From DYRB01 sp963802205 (GTDB lineage Bacteria; Pseudomonadota; Gammaproteobacteria; Chromatiales; Chromatiaceae), in contig CAWDHW010000011.1 in the NCBI GenBank assembly GCA_963802205.1, positions 62,001 to 126,000 of the forward strand: a stretch of 64,000 nucleotides of DNA, given 5' to 3'. A program made the position numbers and the translations under genes. Below the pieces are notes generated by a model that worked only from the letters and a program-made list of their open reading frames with translations, ran no database searches and was not told the origin of the DNA. Of the stretch, positions 34,826 to 44,108 are shown piece by piece. Numbering within the stretch: position 1 is the stretch's first letter; each line of letters starts with the position of its first letter.

Positions 34826-36206
34826 ATGGCCCACCTCTATATCTCCGCGGCCCACAAGAGCTCCGGCAAGACCACGATCTCCATCGGCCTGTGCCGGGAG
34901 ATGCGGCGTCTGGGCCTGATGGTGCAGCCCTTCAAGAAGGGGCCGGACTACATAGATCCCCTCTGGCTCACCCAGGCGGCGGGAAAGACCTGTCTCAACC
35001 TGGACTTCCACACCATGGCCCGGGACGAGATCCGGGATGGCTTTGCCGCGCAGATGGCGGGCGCAGACATCGGTGTCATCGAGGGCAACGTCGGGCTCTT
35101 CGACGCCGTGGACATCTACGGAAGCAACAGCAACGCCGAGCTGGCCAAGGAACTTGAGGCCCCGGTGATCCTGGTCATCGACACCGAGGGTATGACCCGG
35201 GGTGTGGCGCCCCTGTTGCTCGGATACCGGGCCTTCGACCCGACCCTGACCATCGCCGGGGTCATCCTCAACCGGGTCGGTGGCGACCGCCATGCCACGA
35301 ATCTGCGCCGGGTCGTAGAGCACTACACGGACATCCCCGTCCTTGGGGCTGGTCTATCGGCACAGCGACGCCCTGATCGAACAGCGTCACCTGGGCCTGA
35401 TCCCGAGCAACGAGGAGGACGAGGCGGAGCAGCACATCGAGCGCATCCGCCTCCAAGTGGCCGGGCAGGTGGATGTGGATCGAATCCTGGCCATCGCTAG
35501 GAATGCCCCGGCGCCTGTGGTGCCGAGCGCGCTGTCCGACCGAGGTGGCGGTAACCAGGACAGGCTGCGGATCGCCATCGCCCGCGACCAGGCCTTCGGG
35601 TTCTATTACCCGGATGACTTGCAGGCGCTGGTGGGGGAGGGGGCGGAACTGGTTCCCTTCAGCCCCTGCTCGGATCCGGAGTTGCCACAGGTGGACGGGC
35701 TCTTCATCGGCGGCGGATTCCCCGAGTGCCACATGCGCGACCTGGAGGCCAATGCCCGGATGCGGGCCTCCATCGCGGACTTCATCGCCTCCGGCGGGCC
35801 GGCCTACGCGGAGTGCGGTGGCCTCATGTATCTCGCACGCCAGCTCCGCTGGGGGGACGAGAGCAGGGCCATGTGCGGCGTCCTGGACGCCGACGTGGCG
35901 ATGCACCGTCGCCCGCAGGGCCGTGGCTACATCACCCTGAGCGAGACCCCCAACTTTCCCTGGCCCCGCGCCGGGACCGAGGCGGTCGAGATCAAGGGCC
36001 ATGAGTTCCACCATTCCGCGGTGGTGACACCGAACCCTTCCTGGACCTATGCGTATCGGGTCTTGCGCGGGTCCGGGATCGACGGGTCCCACGACGGGAT
36101 CGTCCACAAGAACCTGCTGGCGAGCTACGCACACTTGCGATCCGTGGGCGGTGTGCGCTGGACCAGCCGCTTCCTCGCCCATGTCCGCGCCTGTCGCCGC
36201 AACTGA
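34826..36206 (+). CDS. dsrN: DsrN, siroheme amidase (CobB/CobQ-like), with one +1 frameshift
   Basis: DsrN resembles cobyrinic acid a,c-diamide synthase and is known to amidate siroheme for DsrAB. The first frame gives the ATP-binding half (YISAAHKSSGKTTISIGL, FKKGPDYIDP, VIEGNVGLFD). The second frame gives the glutaminase-like half (DGLFIGGGFPE, YAECGGLMYLA with the catalytic Cys, EIKGHEFHHS). They join at about 35344-35353, where GGGGCTGGTC seems to have one base too many. Correcting it yields about 459 residues and the natural LGAVYRHSDALIEQRHLGL. Confidence 0.93.
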
Positions 36207-36314
36207 GGGGTGCCATTTGCCCTGAGGTCGAAGCCAACCGGCAACGGATCGACCTCCCCCTGGGGTAGAATGGTGCGGTTGGCAGTAACGCCCGCGCAAG
36301 AGGGTCTTTCAGGC

Positions 36315-36632
36315 ATGTTCAAAGTGACAGCGACAGCAGCGGGGCAGATCGTGCAGTCCGCCCAACAGGGCGGTACCGAGGGTCTGGCCCTGCGCCTTGC
36401 GGCCCATCAGGCCGCCGATGGCACCATCGACTATCGGATGGGTTTCGACGAGGCCGGAGAGGATGACATTCGCCAGCGCTGCGAGGGCGTCGAGGTGGTC
36501 ATGGCGCCGGAGTTTGTACCCCTGCTGGATGAGGCGACCCTCGATTTCGTCGAACTGGAGCCTGGGCAGCACCACTTCATCTTCATCAATCCCAAGGACC
36601 CGGGGCATGTACCGCCCGAAGGGGCGGCCTGA
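36315..36632 (+). CDS. dsrR: DsrR, A-type scaffold-like protein without cysteines
   Basis: DsrR has the fold of IscA/SufA iron-sulfur carriers but no cluster-binding cysteine. In A. vinosum it influences dsr gene expression after transcription. The 105-residue protein starts at ATG 36315, with LRLAAHQAADGTIDYRMGFDE and LDFVELEPGQHHFIFINPKDP. No conserved cysteine pair is seen; the only Cys is in RQRCEGVEV. Confidence 0.92.
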   Translation: MFKVTATAAGQIVQSAQQGGTEGLALRLAAHQAADGTIDYRMGFDEAGEDDIRQRCEGVEVVMAPEFVPLLDEATLDFVELEPGQHHFIFINPKDPGHVPPEGAA

Positions 36633-36660
36633 GCGTCATTGACCCGCACCGGTCTGACCC

Positions 36661-37775
36661 ATGGACCTCTCCAGTGAAGACAGCTTTCGGCTCAACGTCC
36701 TCCTGGCCAACAAGCCGCTGGCCATCCGCATCGACGAGTCCCGCCTCACGGTCCATGGGCTCTCGACCGCGGCGATGCCAAGATCCAGCTCAATCCCACA
36801 GGGCGAGTGGAATCCTACCTGCGTCTGGTCCGGGAGCTGATCTCCGGGCCAGGTCCTCGGCTCCCCCGGCGGCTATCCGATCTACCTGCGGCGCTGGACC
36901 CGCATGGGACAGATGCGCGATGAGAGCCTGGAGCAACTCCTCCTGCTCGGCGAGCCCGAGGCCGTGGTGGCCGCCGTGTGCGCCCCGGTCTCACGGATGA
37001 ACTCGCGCGGCGGGCCTGGTGGGCCATGGAAGACGCGGACAACGCCCGCCGCATGCTCGGCAACCCGGCGGTGCGCGAGGGCCAGATGGGCCGGGTCCTG
37101 GCGGAGTATCTGATCGAGTACCTCCCCTTCGAGAGCGAGCCGGAGCGCGCCGCGGAGTCCGTGCGCCTGTGCCTGCAACCGGGACTCCTGGACATGGAAC
37201 GCCGCCTCGACCTGTGGAAGCGCTCCGGCCGCAAACCGGCCCACCAGCTCGGCTTCCTCATGGCCCTGCCGGACGACCTGCCGGACCCAGAGCCGGCGCG
37301 TCGCGACGCCGCGGACCTGGGCGCCCTGCTGGGTCCCCTCGTCGTCGCTGGCGACCCCTGCGCCGCGGTCCTGGGGCGGGTCCTCTCCGGTCCTGGGCAG
37401 ACCTTCCTGAAGGCGTTGGGGGCCTTCCTGGCCAAACCGCCGACCCAGGACCTGGTGGTGGCCGCCTTCGATCTGACCCGGGACTACTTCGCCCCGCTGC
37501 GCCCCGAGGGGGACCCGGACCTCACGCTGGACGCCCTCTGGGCCGAGCCCCAGACCCCGCTGGCGGGCCCCTGTCTCGCCCTGGCGCCGGACCTGGCGGG
37601 CGAGGTCGCGGCCATGCGCCGCCTCTCCGGGCTGGGGTACGGCGTGCTGCGCGGCCCCCTGCTCGACTCCACCGCCGCCGGCAGCCTGATGCGGCGGAAG
37701 CTGGCCCCGGTCCTGGACCGCGTCCAGGGGCAGATCGATGTGCTGCGGGGTCGGTCTTCCGGAAGGGCGGGATAG
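36661..37775 (+). CDS. dsrS: DsrS, accessory protein, broken by three frameshifts in its first third
   Basis: DsrS is a soluble protein found at the end of Chromatiaceae dsr clusters. Its role is unclear and its loss affects dsr expression in A. vinosum. The reading path is MDLSSEDSFRLNVLLANKP from 36661. It shifts near 36768 to GDAKIQLNPTGRVESYLRL, near 36849 to GQVLGSPGGYPIYLRRW, and near 36985 to GLTDELARRAWWAMEDA, then stays open to 37775. Two shifts look like lost bases and one like a gained base. The corrected length is about 370 residues. Because each piece is coherent, sequence error is more likely than decay, but decay is possible. Confidence 0.85.
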
Positions 37776-37963
37776 GCGTCCCGGACCAGCCGTTGGGGGC
37801 ACCCCGATGCCTTCGAGTCACCCTGTTGTCGTACAGGCGGTCCCCACCGGGTCGATGGGCTGTTTGAGTCCGAGGAGCGGCCGGTTGCGAGGTCGAGAAG
37901 GGTGGCGAGCGATGCGAAAATTGACAGGCCATCCCCTGACGGGCATCGTCGGACTCTATCTAA

Positions 37964-37976
37964 ATTCGGTCCGAAT
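37964..37976. promoter_or_regulatory. palindrome upstream of the antitoxin gene, candidate operator
   Basis: ATTCGG-T-CCGAAT is a perfect 6-bp palindrome ending 12 bases before the antitoxin ATG. Toxin-antitoxin operons are commonly self-repressed at such sites. No clear -10 box was found next to it. A TTGACA at 37921-37926 has no matching -10 at the right distance. Confidence 0.4.
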
Positions 37977-37988
37977 ATGGTCGTTGCG

Positions 37989-38274
37989 ATGAGCGAATCG
38001 ATACTGAGCCTCAGCGAATTCAAGGCCGACGCCAGTCGCCTGTTGGACAAAGATCCGCACGGAGCCGACCACGCTGGTGCTGACACAGAACGGGCGCGCA
38101 CGAGCCGTGGTCGAGGACTACGAGCAGCACCAGGAACGGCAGCGGGCGCTGGTGATGCTGAAGCTGATGGTGCAGGGCGAGCGCGACATCGAGGGTGGCC
38201 GGGTTGTGCCGCAGGAGCAGGTGTTCGCCGACCTTCGACGTCGGTTGGCCGGGGGTGAACCGGCCGATGATTGA
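37989..38274 (+). CDS. Phd/YefM-type antitoxin, with one frameshift
   Basis: The first frame gives MSESILSLSEFKADASRLLDK, the usual N-terminus of a Phd/YefM antitoxin. The second gives RTEPTTLVLTQNGRARAVVEDYE and an acidic C-terminus to 38274. They join near 38050, where one extra base is needed to explain the shift. The corrected product is about 94 residues. It would bind the operator and neutralise the toxin whose ATG overlaps its stop. Confidence 0.8.
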
Positions 38275-38569
38275 GCGGCGGGTACCGTGGACCCGGACCG
38301 CGCGGCGCGACCTTGGCGCCGTCGTCGCATACACCGCCACGGATAGTATCGAGAATGCGTTGTCGGTACTCGACCGGTTGCAGGAGCGGGCGGATTCGCT
38401 GACGACGGCCGCCGAACGCGGTCGCCTTGTACCAGAGAGGCCACGCGACTGCGGACCGCCAGCCTGCGAAGCATTAGTGGCCGCAACGGGTCGATGCGGA
38501 CCTACCTCAGCCTATTTCGCAGCGCTCCGAAACGGGTATCTGGCAGGGCGGCGAGGTGGGCGAATCTAA
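38267..38569 (+). pseudogene. RelE/ParE-type toxin, degenerate at its C-terminus
   Basis: From ATG 38267, overlapping the antitoxin stop, the product starts RRVPWTRTARRDLGAVVAY and DSIENALSVLDRLQERADSL, as expected for a RelE/ParE toxin. After RGRLVPE the expected block with arginine and IYRV strands is not found in any frame. The 3' end overlaps the opposite-strand gene at 38507. It is likely a broken or miscalled toxin. Confidence 0.65.
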
Positions 38570-39058
38570 GAAGTTCGTGACGAACCACTTGTGGCAGCAA
38601 CACCGCTGCTTTGGAGTCTGTCCGCCCCGCGGGTATCCGCGGGGCGGACCCTCGTAGGTCAGGATCGCAGGCAGTCCCTTGGCCGTATTGACCCATTCCT
38701 CGACCATGGCCGCGGTGGGCATGCGCTGGGTCAGTTGATCGGCGGCATTGGTCTCTTCCAGCTTGGCCAGGAGATTGTCCGGGCGGCGGGTGGCGAGTTC
38801 CTTGACCGTGTCCACACCCGCATGCTCCAGCAGGTCGGAGTAGACCCCGGCGATCCCCTTGACCCTGGCCAGGTCGGCGCGGTTGGCCAACTGTAGGATT
38901 TCCTTTGGGGTACAGCCACAGCCGGCGGCGAGTTCCTTACGCTGGGCGGGGGCGGCGGCGGCAGCGAGCAGCTTTTCGTTGTCGGTGATGGCCAGCTCCT
39001 TGAGCTTGGCAAGGATGGCGTCGGTCGCACCCCGGAGGTCTTTGATGGGCGTCGTCAT
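38507..39058 (-). CDS. DUF4332-like helix-hairpin-helix protein
   Basis: The 183-residue protein starts with TTPIKDLRGATDAILAKLKELAI and contains repeated helix-hairpin-helix blocks (LARVKGIAGVYSDLLEHAGVDTVKELATRRPDNLLAKL), as in DUF4332 proteins. Function is unknown, and DNA binding is only suggested by the fold. The recognisable part ends near GLPAILTY, about residue 135. The remaining 48 residues are arginine- and cysteine-rich and unlike a folded domain, perhaps through loss of an earlier stop. Confidence 0.8.
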   Translation of the reverse strand: MTTPIKDLRGATDAILAKLKELAITDNEKLLAAAAAPAQRKELAAGCGCTPKEILQLANRADLARVKGIAGVYSDLLEHAGVDTVKELATRRPDNLLAKLEETNAADQLTQRMPTAAMVEEWVNTAKGLPAILTYEGPPRGYPRGGQTPKQRCCCHKWFVTNFLDSPTSPPCQIPVSERCEIG

Positions 39059-39317
39059 GCTTTAGTCTCCTTCTTCTTGGTGGATGTGCCTTGTTGTACA
39101 CGGGTTGGCCCGGAACAGGCGGTTGGATGATAAGCGAAATCAGCCTGATCATGGGATGGGTTGCGAGGGTTTGGCCGGGAATTTGCGGACACTAGGCCAG
39201 GTTCTGCGCTCTGTTTGACAGGCTTGTCGGCGGTCCCTAGCATCCGCCGACCGTGGGCCCGGTCCGGCCCGGCGCGCTTTTCCCGGTGTGCCTTCCCTCT
39301 CAGAGCCCCCTGACCCT

Positions 39318-39914
39318 ATGCCAAAGCTCACTCTGCTCCAGTCCGTCGGCCTCCTCGTCTTTCTTGCCTTCTATGGGTTCACCGTCTTTGCCCTGACCCG
39401 GGACTACTACCAGCGCCATCCGGCTACGGTGGTCGCGGCACCGGTTGCCAGCCCCCACGCGGCGGCGCCGGTCCAGCGCCGGCCTGCTTCCGGTGCCCTG
39501 GACAGCGCCAGTGTCATCCCGGCCGCGGTCACCGAAAGCAATCCGGTGCTTCTGGCTCAACAGGCCGACGACCTGTTCGTCCAGGGCCGTTATGGAGAGG
39601 CGATCCCCCTGTACCGCCGGATCCTGGAGTTGTCCCCGGAGGACGTCGATGCCTTCAATGACCTCGGGCTCGCCCTCTTTTACACGGGGGACAGCCCTGG
39701 GGCCCTGGCGATCCTGACCCAGGGTACAGCCAAGGGGCCCCAGTTCCAGCGCATCTGGCTGACCTACGGCTTTGTCCAGTTCAAGGCCGGCGACGCGGCC
39801 GGCGCCGTCGCCGCCCTGACAAAGGCCCGGGACCTGGGGCCGGATACGGGCCCGGGTAAAGAGGCGGTCCGACTCCTCGGGCTGATCCAGACGCCCCCTG
39901 CGGGGCCCCAATAG
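39318..39914 (+). CDS. membrane-anchored TPR-repeat protein
   Basis: The 198-residue protein from ATG 39318 has one N-terminal membrane helix (LTLLQSVGLLVFLAFYGFTV). An Ala/Pro-rich linker follows, then about three tetratricopeptide repeats (ADDLFVQGRYGEAIPLYRRIL, DVDAFNDLGLALFYTGD and on). It is probably periplasm-facing and mediates protein contacts. It precedes metG by about 70 bases, and no specific function is known. Confidence 0.8.
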   Translation: MPKLTLLQSVGLLVFLAFYGFTVFALTRDYYQRHPATVVAAPVASPHAAAPVQRRPASGALDSASVIPAAVTESNPVLLAQQADDLFVQGRYGEAIPLYRRILELSPEDVDAFNDLGLALFYTGDSPGALAILTQGTAKGPQFQRIWLTYGFVQFKAGDAAGAVAALTKARDLGPDTGPGKEAVRLLGLIQTPPAGPQ

Positions 39915-39984
39915 CCAAGCCGTTGCCCCATCCAGCCGACCCCGTGAGATACTTTCCGGCCAAGTTCAGCCCGCCGAGCCCACC

Positions 39985-42060
39985 ATGAGCGACACCCGCG
40001 ACATCCTCATCACCAGTGCACTGCCCTACGCCAATGGGCCCATCCACATAGGGCACCTGGTGGAGTACATCCAGACGGACATCTGGGCCCGCTTCCAACG
40101 GATGCGCGGGCACAACTGCTGGTATGTCTGCGCCGACGACGCCCATGGCACCCCCATCATGCTGCGCGCCCGTCAGGAGGGGATTGCCCCTGAGGAGCTG
40201 ATCGCACGGGTGGCCAAGGAGCACAAGGCGGACTTCGCGGGGTTTCGCGTCGCCTTCGACAACTACCACTCCACCCACTCGCCGGAGAACCGCCACTACG
40301 CGACCCTGATCTACCAGCGCAACCGCGAGGCCGGGCACATCGCCCAGCGCACCATCACCCAGGCCTACGACCCGGTGGAGCAGATGTTCCTGCCGGACCG
40401 CTTCATCAAGGGTGAGTGTCCGAAGTGCGGGGCGCCCGACCAGTATGGGGACAACTGCGAGGCCTGCGGGGCGAGCTACTCCCCCAGCGAGTTGAAGAAC
40501 CCCCGTTCGGCGGTGTCCGGGGCCGTGCCGGAGGAGCGCGAGTCAGAGCACTACTTCTTCAAGCTCGGGGACTTCGAGGACATGCTCCAGGGCTGGACCC
40601 GGGGCGGCGGGCTCCAGCGCGAGGTCGCCAATAAGCTCGGGGAGTGGTTCGCCGCCGGACTCCAAGAGTGGGACATCTCCCGCGATGCCCCCTATTTCGG
40701 CTTCGAGATCCCGGGCGCAACAGACAAGTTCTTCTACGTCTGGCTCGACGCCCCCATCGGCTACATGGCGAGCTTCCAGAACCTGTGCGACAGCCCGCGG
40801 GGTCAGGCGGCGGGGCTGAACTTCGACGCCTTCTGGTCGCCGCAGGCCAAGGCCGAGATGTATCACTTCATCGGCAAGGACATCATCTACTTCCACGCCC
40901 TGTTCTGGCCGGCCATGCTCCACGGGGCCGGGTTCCGCGCCCCTACCGCGGTCCTGGCCCACGGCTTTCTGACCGTGGACGGGCAGAAGATGTCCAAGTC
41001 CCGCGGGACCTTCATCAAGGCCCGCACCTACCTCGATCACCTGGACCCGGAGTATCTGCGCTACTACTTCGCCGCCAAGCTCGGCCCCAACGTCGAGGAC
41101 ATCGACCTCAACCTGGGGGACTTCACCGCCCGTGTGAATTCCGATCTGGTCGGAAAGCTGGTGAACATCGCCAGCCGTACCGCCTCCTTCATCAGCAAGC
41201 GCTTCGACGGGCGCCTGGGCGAGAGCCTCCCGGATTCACCCCTGCTCGCCGACTTGGTGGCGGCCGGGGACTCCATCGCCGAGGCCTACGAGCGCCGGGA
41301 GTTCAGCCGCGCCATGCGCGAGGTCATGGCCCTGGCCGACCGTGCCAACCAGTACATCGACGAGCAGGCCCCCTGGGTCATGGCCAAGCAGCCGGGGCGC
41401 GAGGCCGAGCTGCACCGGGTCTGTACCCTGGGGCTCAATCTGTACCGGGTACTGATCGGCTACCTGCGCCCGGTCCTGCCGCGCACGGCGGAGGCGAGCG
41501 AGGCCTTCCTGCGCATCGCGCCCCTGACCTGGGCGGACCTGGCCGAGCCCCTGCTCGACCACGAGATCGCCCCCTTCAAGCCACTGCTGACCCGCATCGA
41601 GGCCAAGCAGATCGAGGCCATGCTGGAGGCGAGCAAGGCCGACCTGGCGGCCACCCCCAGCGCGGCCCCGGCCCTGCGGGACAATACCCACGAGACCGCC
41701 AGCGAGGGGCACCTGGTGCGGGACCCTATCGCGGACACCATCGATTTCGGCGATTTCGCCAAGGTGGACCTGCGCATCGCCCGCATCGCCGCGGCGGAGG
41801 CGGTGGAGGGGGCGGACAAGCTGCTGCGTCTGACCCTGGACCTGGGCGGTGAGACCCGCAACGTCTTCGCCGGCATCCGCAGCGCCTACGAGCCGGCGGC
41901 CCTGGTGGGCCGTCTGACCGTGATGGTCGCCAACCTGGCCCCGCGCAAGATGCGCTTCGGGGTCTCTGAGGGTATGGTCCTGGCCGCCGGACCTGGGGGT
42001 GGGGACATCTTCATCCTAAGCCCGGATGCCGGCGCCCAGCCGGGCATGAAGGTCAAATAG
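39985..42060 (+). CDS. metG: methionyl-tRNA synthetase MetG
   Basis: MetG charges tRNA-Met. The 691-residue protein has the HIGH motif as HIGH (residues 21-24), a zinc knuckle (CPKCG and CEACG) near 140-160, and KMSKS near residue 333. A C-terminal tRNA-binding dimerisation domain (FAKVDLRIARIAAAEAV to the end) marks the long bacterial form. The stop is followed by the second copy of the hairpin repeat, which separates it from the convergent ccm operon. Confidence 0.97.
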   Translation: MSDTRDILITSALPYANGPIHIGHLVEYIQTDIWARFQRMRGHNCWYVCADDAHGTPIMLRARQEGIAPEELIARVAKEHKADFAGFRVAFDNYHSTHSPENRHYATLIYQRNREAGHIAQRTITQAYDPVEQMFLPDRFIKGECPKCGAPDQYGDNCEACGASYSPSELKNPRSAVSGAVPEERESEHYFFKLGDFEDMLQGWTRGGGLQREVANKLGEWFAAGLQEWDISRDAPYFGFEIPGATDKFFYVWLDAPIGYMASFQNLCDSPRGQAAGLNFDAFWSPQAKAEMYHFIGKDIIYFHALFWPAMLHGAGFRAPTAVLAHGFLTVDGQKMSKSRGTFIKARTYLDHLDPEYLRYYFAAKLGPNVEDIDLNLGDFTARVNSDLVGKLVNIASRTASFISKRFDGRLGESLPDSPLLADLVAAGDSIAEAYERREFSRAMREVMALADRANQYIDEQAPWVMAKQPGREAELHRVCTLGLNLYRVLIGYLRPVLPRTAEASEAFLRIAPLTWADLAEPLLDHEIAPFKPLLTRIEAKQIEAMLEASKADLAATPSAAPALRDNTHETASEGHLVRDPIADTIDFGDFAKVDLRIARIAAAEAVEGADKLLRLTLDLGGETRNVFAGIRSAYEPAALVGRLTVMVANLAPRKMRFGVSEGMVLAAGPGGGDIFILSPDAGAQPGMKVK

Positions 42061-42111
42061 GTATCTGCGGCTGGGGTCCCTTCCGGCCGATTGGGTGCCC
42101 TCGGGTACCCC

Positions 42112-42216
42112 GCCGTTTTCAACGGCTGTAAGCCGTTGAAAATGGAGCGCCCCGGGAGTCGCGCCTCGCGGGGCGCGAGCTGATTAAAGCCAAGGATGGC
42201 TTTAAGCGGCGTCTCC
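42112..42216. repeat. 105-bp triple-hairpin intergenic repeat, copy 2
   Basis: It is identical to 13696-13800 at 102 of 105 positions. One difference falls in the first stem (aaatgg for aaacgg) and two in the third (ttaagcggc for ttaatcagc). It lies between the 3' ends of metG (+) and ccmI (-) and abuts the ccmI stop. It may serve as a two-way terminator. Confidence 0.9.
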
Positions 42217-43608
42217 CTAGGGCCTCACCCGCCCGATCGTCACCGCTACCAATGCTGTCTGGTTGGAGGCCACCGGGCTGACCTCGCCTTCGAGGTCGCC
42301 GCTCTGGGGCATGGCCTGGCCGGAACGGGAGATGCGCGCCCCGACGGTGACCTGGGGGAAGGCGGACAGGCGCATCTGGGGCATCATGGCCATGGTGTCG
42401 TCCAGGGTCAGGGTGACCGGGAGGTCCGCGACCCGCACCCGTTGGGCAGCCAGTGGCATGGGTGGTCCGGCGACGGCCTTGGCGTAGATGAACACGGTGG
42501 TGTCCGGCGTGGTCTGGGCCGCCAGGGCAGGATCCAGGGCGACGCTCACCGTCAGCCCGGAGGGCTTTGCCGCGGGGGCCTGGGGTTTTTGCGGGACAGC
42601 CGGAGGGGCCTGGACGGCGGCGACCGGAGCTGGCGCAGCCACGGGGACCGACGGGGCCGGGGCAGGCGCGGGCATCGGGGCCGGTTGGCTCGCCGCGGGC
42701 CCGCCTGCGCCGGACAGGCCCGCCTTGCTGCGGGCCATCTCCATGAACTTGGTGAGCTCCTGGGCGTCCGGTCCGGCGGGGTCCAGGGCGGCCATTAAAG
42801 GTTCCCAGCGGCTCAGGGCACCCGGGAAGTCGGTCACCTGAAAGGCCGCCATGCCCCGCAGCCAGAGGCCGTTGAGGTTGTCTGGCTCGATTGCCAACAG
42901 GGCGTCGAGCAATTCCACGGGCCGGCCATCCAGCCGGTTGTCGTTGGTCTCCGCCAGGGCCTCGGCGTAGGCGAGCAGGACCTCGGGCTGGCGCGGGGCG
43001 ACGGCATAGGCGCGCTCCAGGGCGGCCATGCCCTTGTCTTGATTACCCAGGCTGAACCAGGTGCGCGCGAGCATCAGCCAGCCGGTGGGATTGTCCGGCT
43101 TCTGCTCCAGGCGTTGGGCGAGCTGCTCGGCCAGGGTCTCCAGGGGCGGCATGGGGCTGCCGTCAGGCAGCGTGGCATGGCCTGCGGCGTTCTGGGCCTG
43201 GGCGGTCGGGGCGACCCCGGCCGCTTCGAGTTTCGGGATTATCCCGAGGTCGCCGATGTTCAGATACAGGGCCACCGCCGCGGCGGGAATGGCAAGTGCC
43301 AGGATGAGCGCGGGCCAGTGCTGGTTGCCGGTCTGGGGCTGGACCTGGACCTTGCCGGAATCGACGGGCTCCAGGTCGTGGACCAGCTCCCGCTCCAGAT
43401 CGCGTCGGGCGGCGGCGTATTGATCCTGGTCGAGCCTGCCCAGGGCGAGGTCGCCGTCCAGCTCGGCGAGCTGTTGGCGGAAGACGTCCAGGTTCAGGGC
43501 ATTGTGGTCCAGGTCAGGGGCCCCGGTACCTCGGTGCAGCAAGGGCGGGAGGACGAAGACAAGGGCCAGGACGGCAAGCCCGGCGGCGAGAATCCAGAAG
43601 ATGGTCAT
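42217..43608 (-). CDS. ccmI: cytochrome c biogenesis protein CcmI
   Basis: CcmI binds the C-terminus of apocytochrome c and hands it to the heme ligation complex. The 463-residue protein has two N-terminal membrane helices (IFWILAAGLAVLALVFVLPPLL and a second near residues 96-112). A TPR region follows (LAQRLEQKPDNPTGWLMLARTW and on), then a proline/alanine-rich linker and a C-terminal beta domain. It is the last gene of the ccm operon and overlaps ccmH by four bases. Confidence 0.92.
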   Translation of the reverse strand: MTIFWILAAGLAVLALVFVLPPLLHRGTGAPDLDHNALNLDVFRQQLAELDGDLALGRLDQDQYAAARRDLERELVHDLEPVDSGKVQVQPQTGNQHWPALILALAIPAAAVALYLNIGDLGIIPKLEAAGVAPTAQAQNAAGHATLPDGSPMPPLETLAEQLAQRLEQKPDNPTGWLMLARTWFSLGNQDKGMAALERAYAVAPRQPEVLLAYAEALAETNDNRLDGRPVELLDALLAIEPDNLNGLWLRGMAAFQVTDFPGALSRWEPLMAALDPAGPDAQELTKFMEMARSKAGLSGAGGPAASQPAPMPAPAPAPSVPVAAPAPVAAVQAPPAVPQKPQAPAAKPSGLTVSVALDPALAAQTTPDTTVFIYAKAVAGPPMPLAAQRVRVADLPVTLTLDDTMAMMPQMRLSAFPQVTVGARISRSGQAMPQSGDLEGEVSPVASNQTALVAVTIGRVRP

Positions 43609-44108
43609 GAGCGGCCCCCCTGGGCGTCCTTGGGTTTGCCCAGCACCCCGGCGAGGCGCTCGCGATCCTCCGCCGACAGTTCGTCGGTCCCATCACGGCC
43701 CTTGGACTTGATGGTCCGCAGCAGGACCACGGCACCCAACAGGCCCAGGGCCAGGGGGCCGAACCAGAGGACAGCGTTCCAGCCCCTCATCGGCGGCTCG
43801 TAGAGGACGAAGTCGCCGTAGCGGGCGACCAGGAAGTCCACCACCTCGGCCTTGGACTTGCCCGAGCGCATCATCTGGTAGACCTCGCGGCGCAGGTCCT
43901 GGGCCAGGTCCGCCTGAGAGGCGGACAGGGACTCGTTTTGGCACACCAGGCAACGCAACTGGTCGATCAGCCCGCGAAACTCGGCCTGCTGGGCCGGGGT
44001 GTCGAAGGTGAACTCCTCCAGGGTGAATCCACGGGCAGGTCCGCCCGGAAGCACGCCGGCCAGTACGCCGACCAATACGGCGGCCGGCAACATCTTAACT
44101 CTCATCAA
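43605..44108 (-). CDS. ccmH: cytochrome c biogenesis thiol reductase CcmH
   Basis: CcmH reduces the apocytochrome heme-binding cysteines together with CcmG. The 167-residue protein has a signal/anchor helix, the LRCLVCQNESLS motif with Cys53 and Cys56, and one C-terminal membrane helix (FGPLALGLLGAVVLL). It overlaps both ccmG and ccmI by four bases. Confidence 0.95.
   Translation of the reverse strand: MMRVKMLPAAVLVGVLAGVLPGGPARGFTLEEFTFDTPAQQAEFRGLIDQLRCLVCQNESLSASQADLAQDLRREVYQMMRSGKSKAEVVDFLVARYGDFVLYEPPMRGWNAVLWFGPLALGLLGAVVLLRTIKSKGRDGTDELSAEDRERLAGVLGKPKDAQGGRS

Noticed and set aside
37902..37988. Upstream start for the antitoxin at 37902
   Set aside because: It would place the candidate operator inside the gene; ATG 37989 matches the Phd/YefM start.
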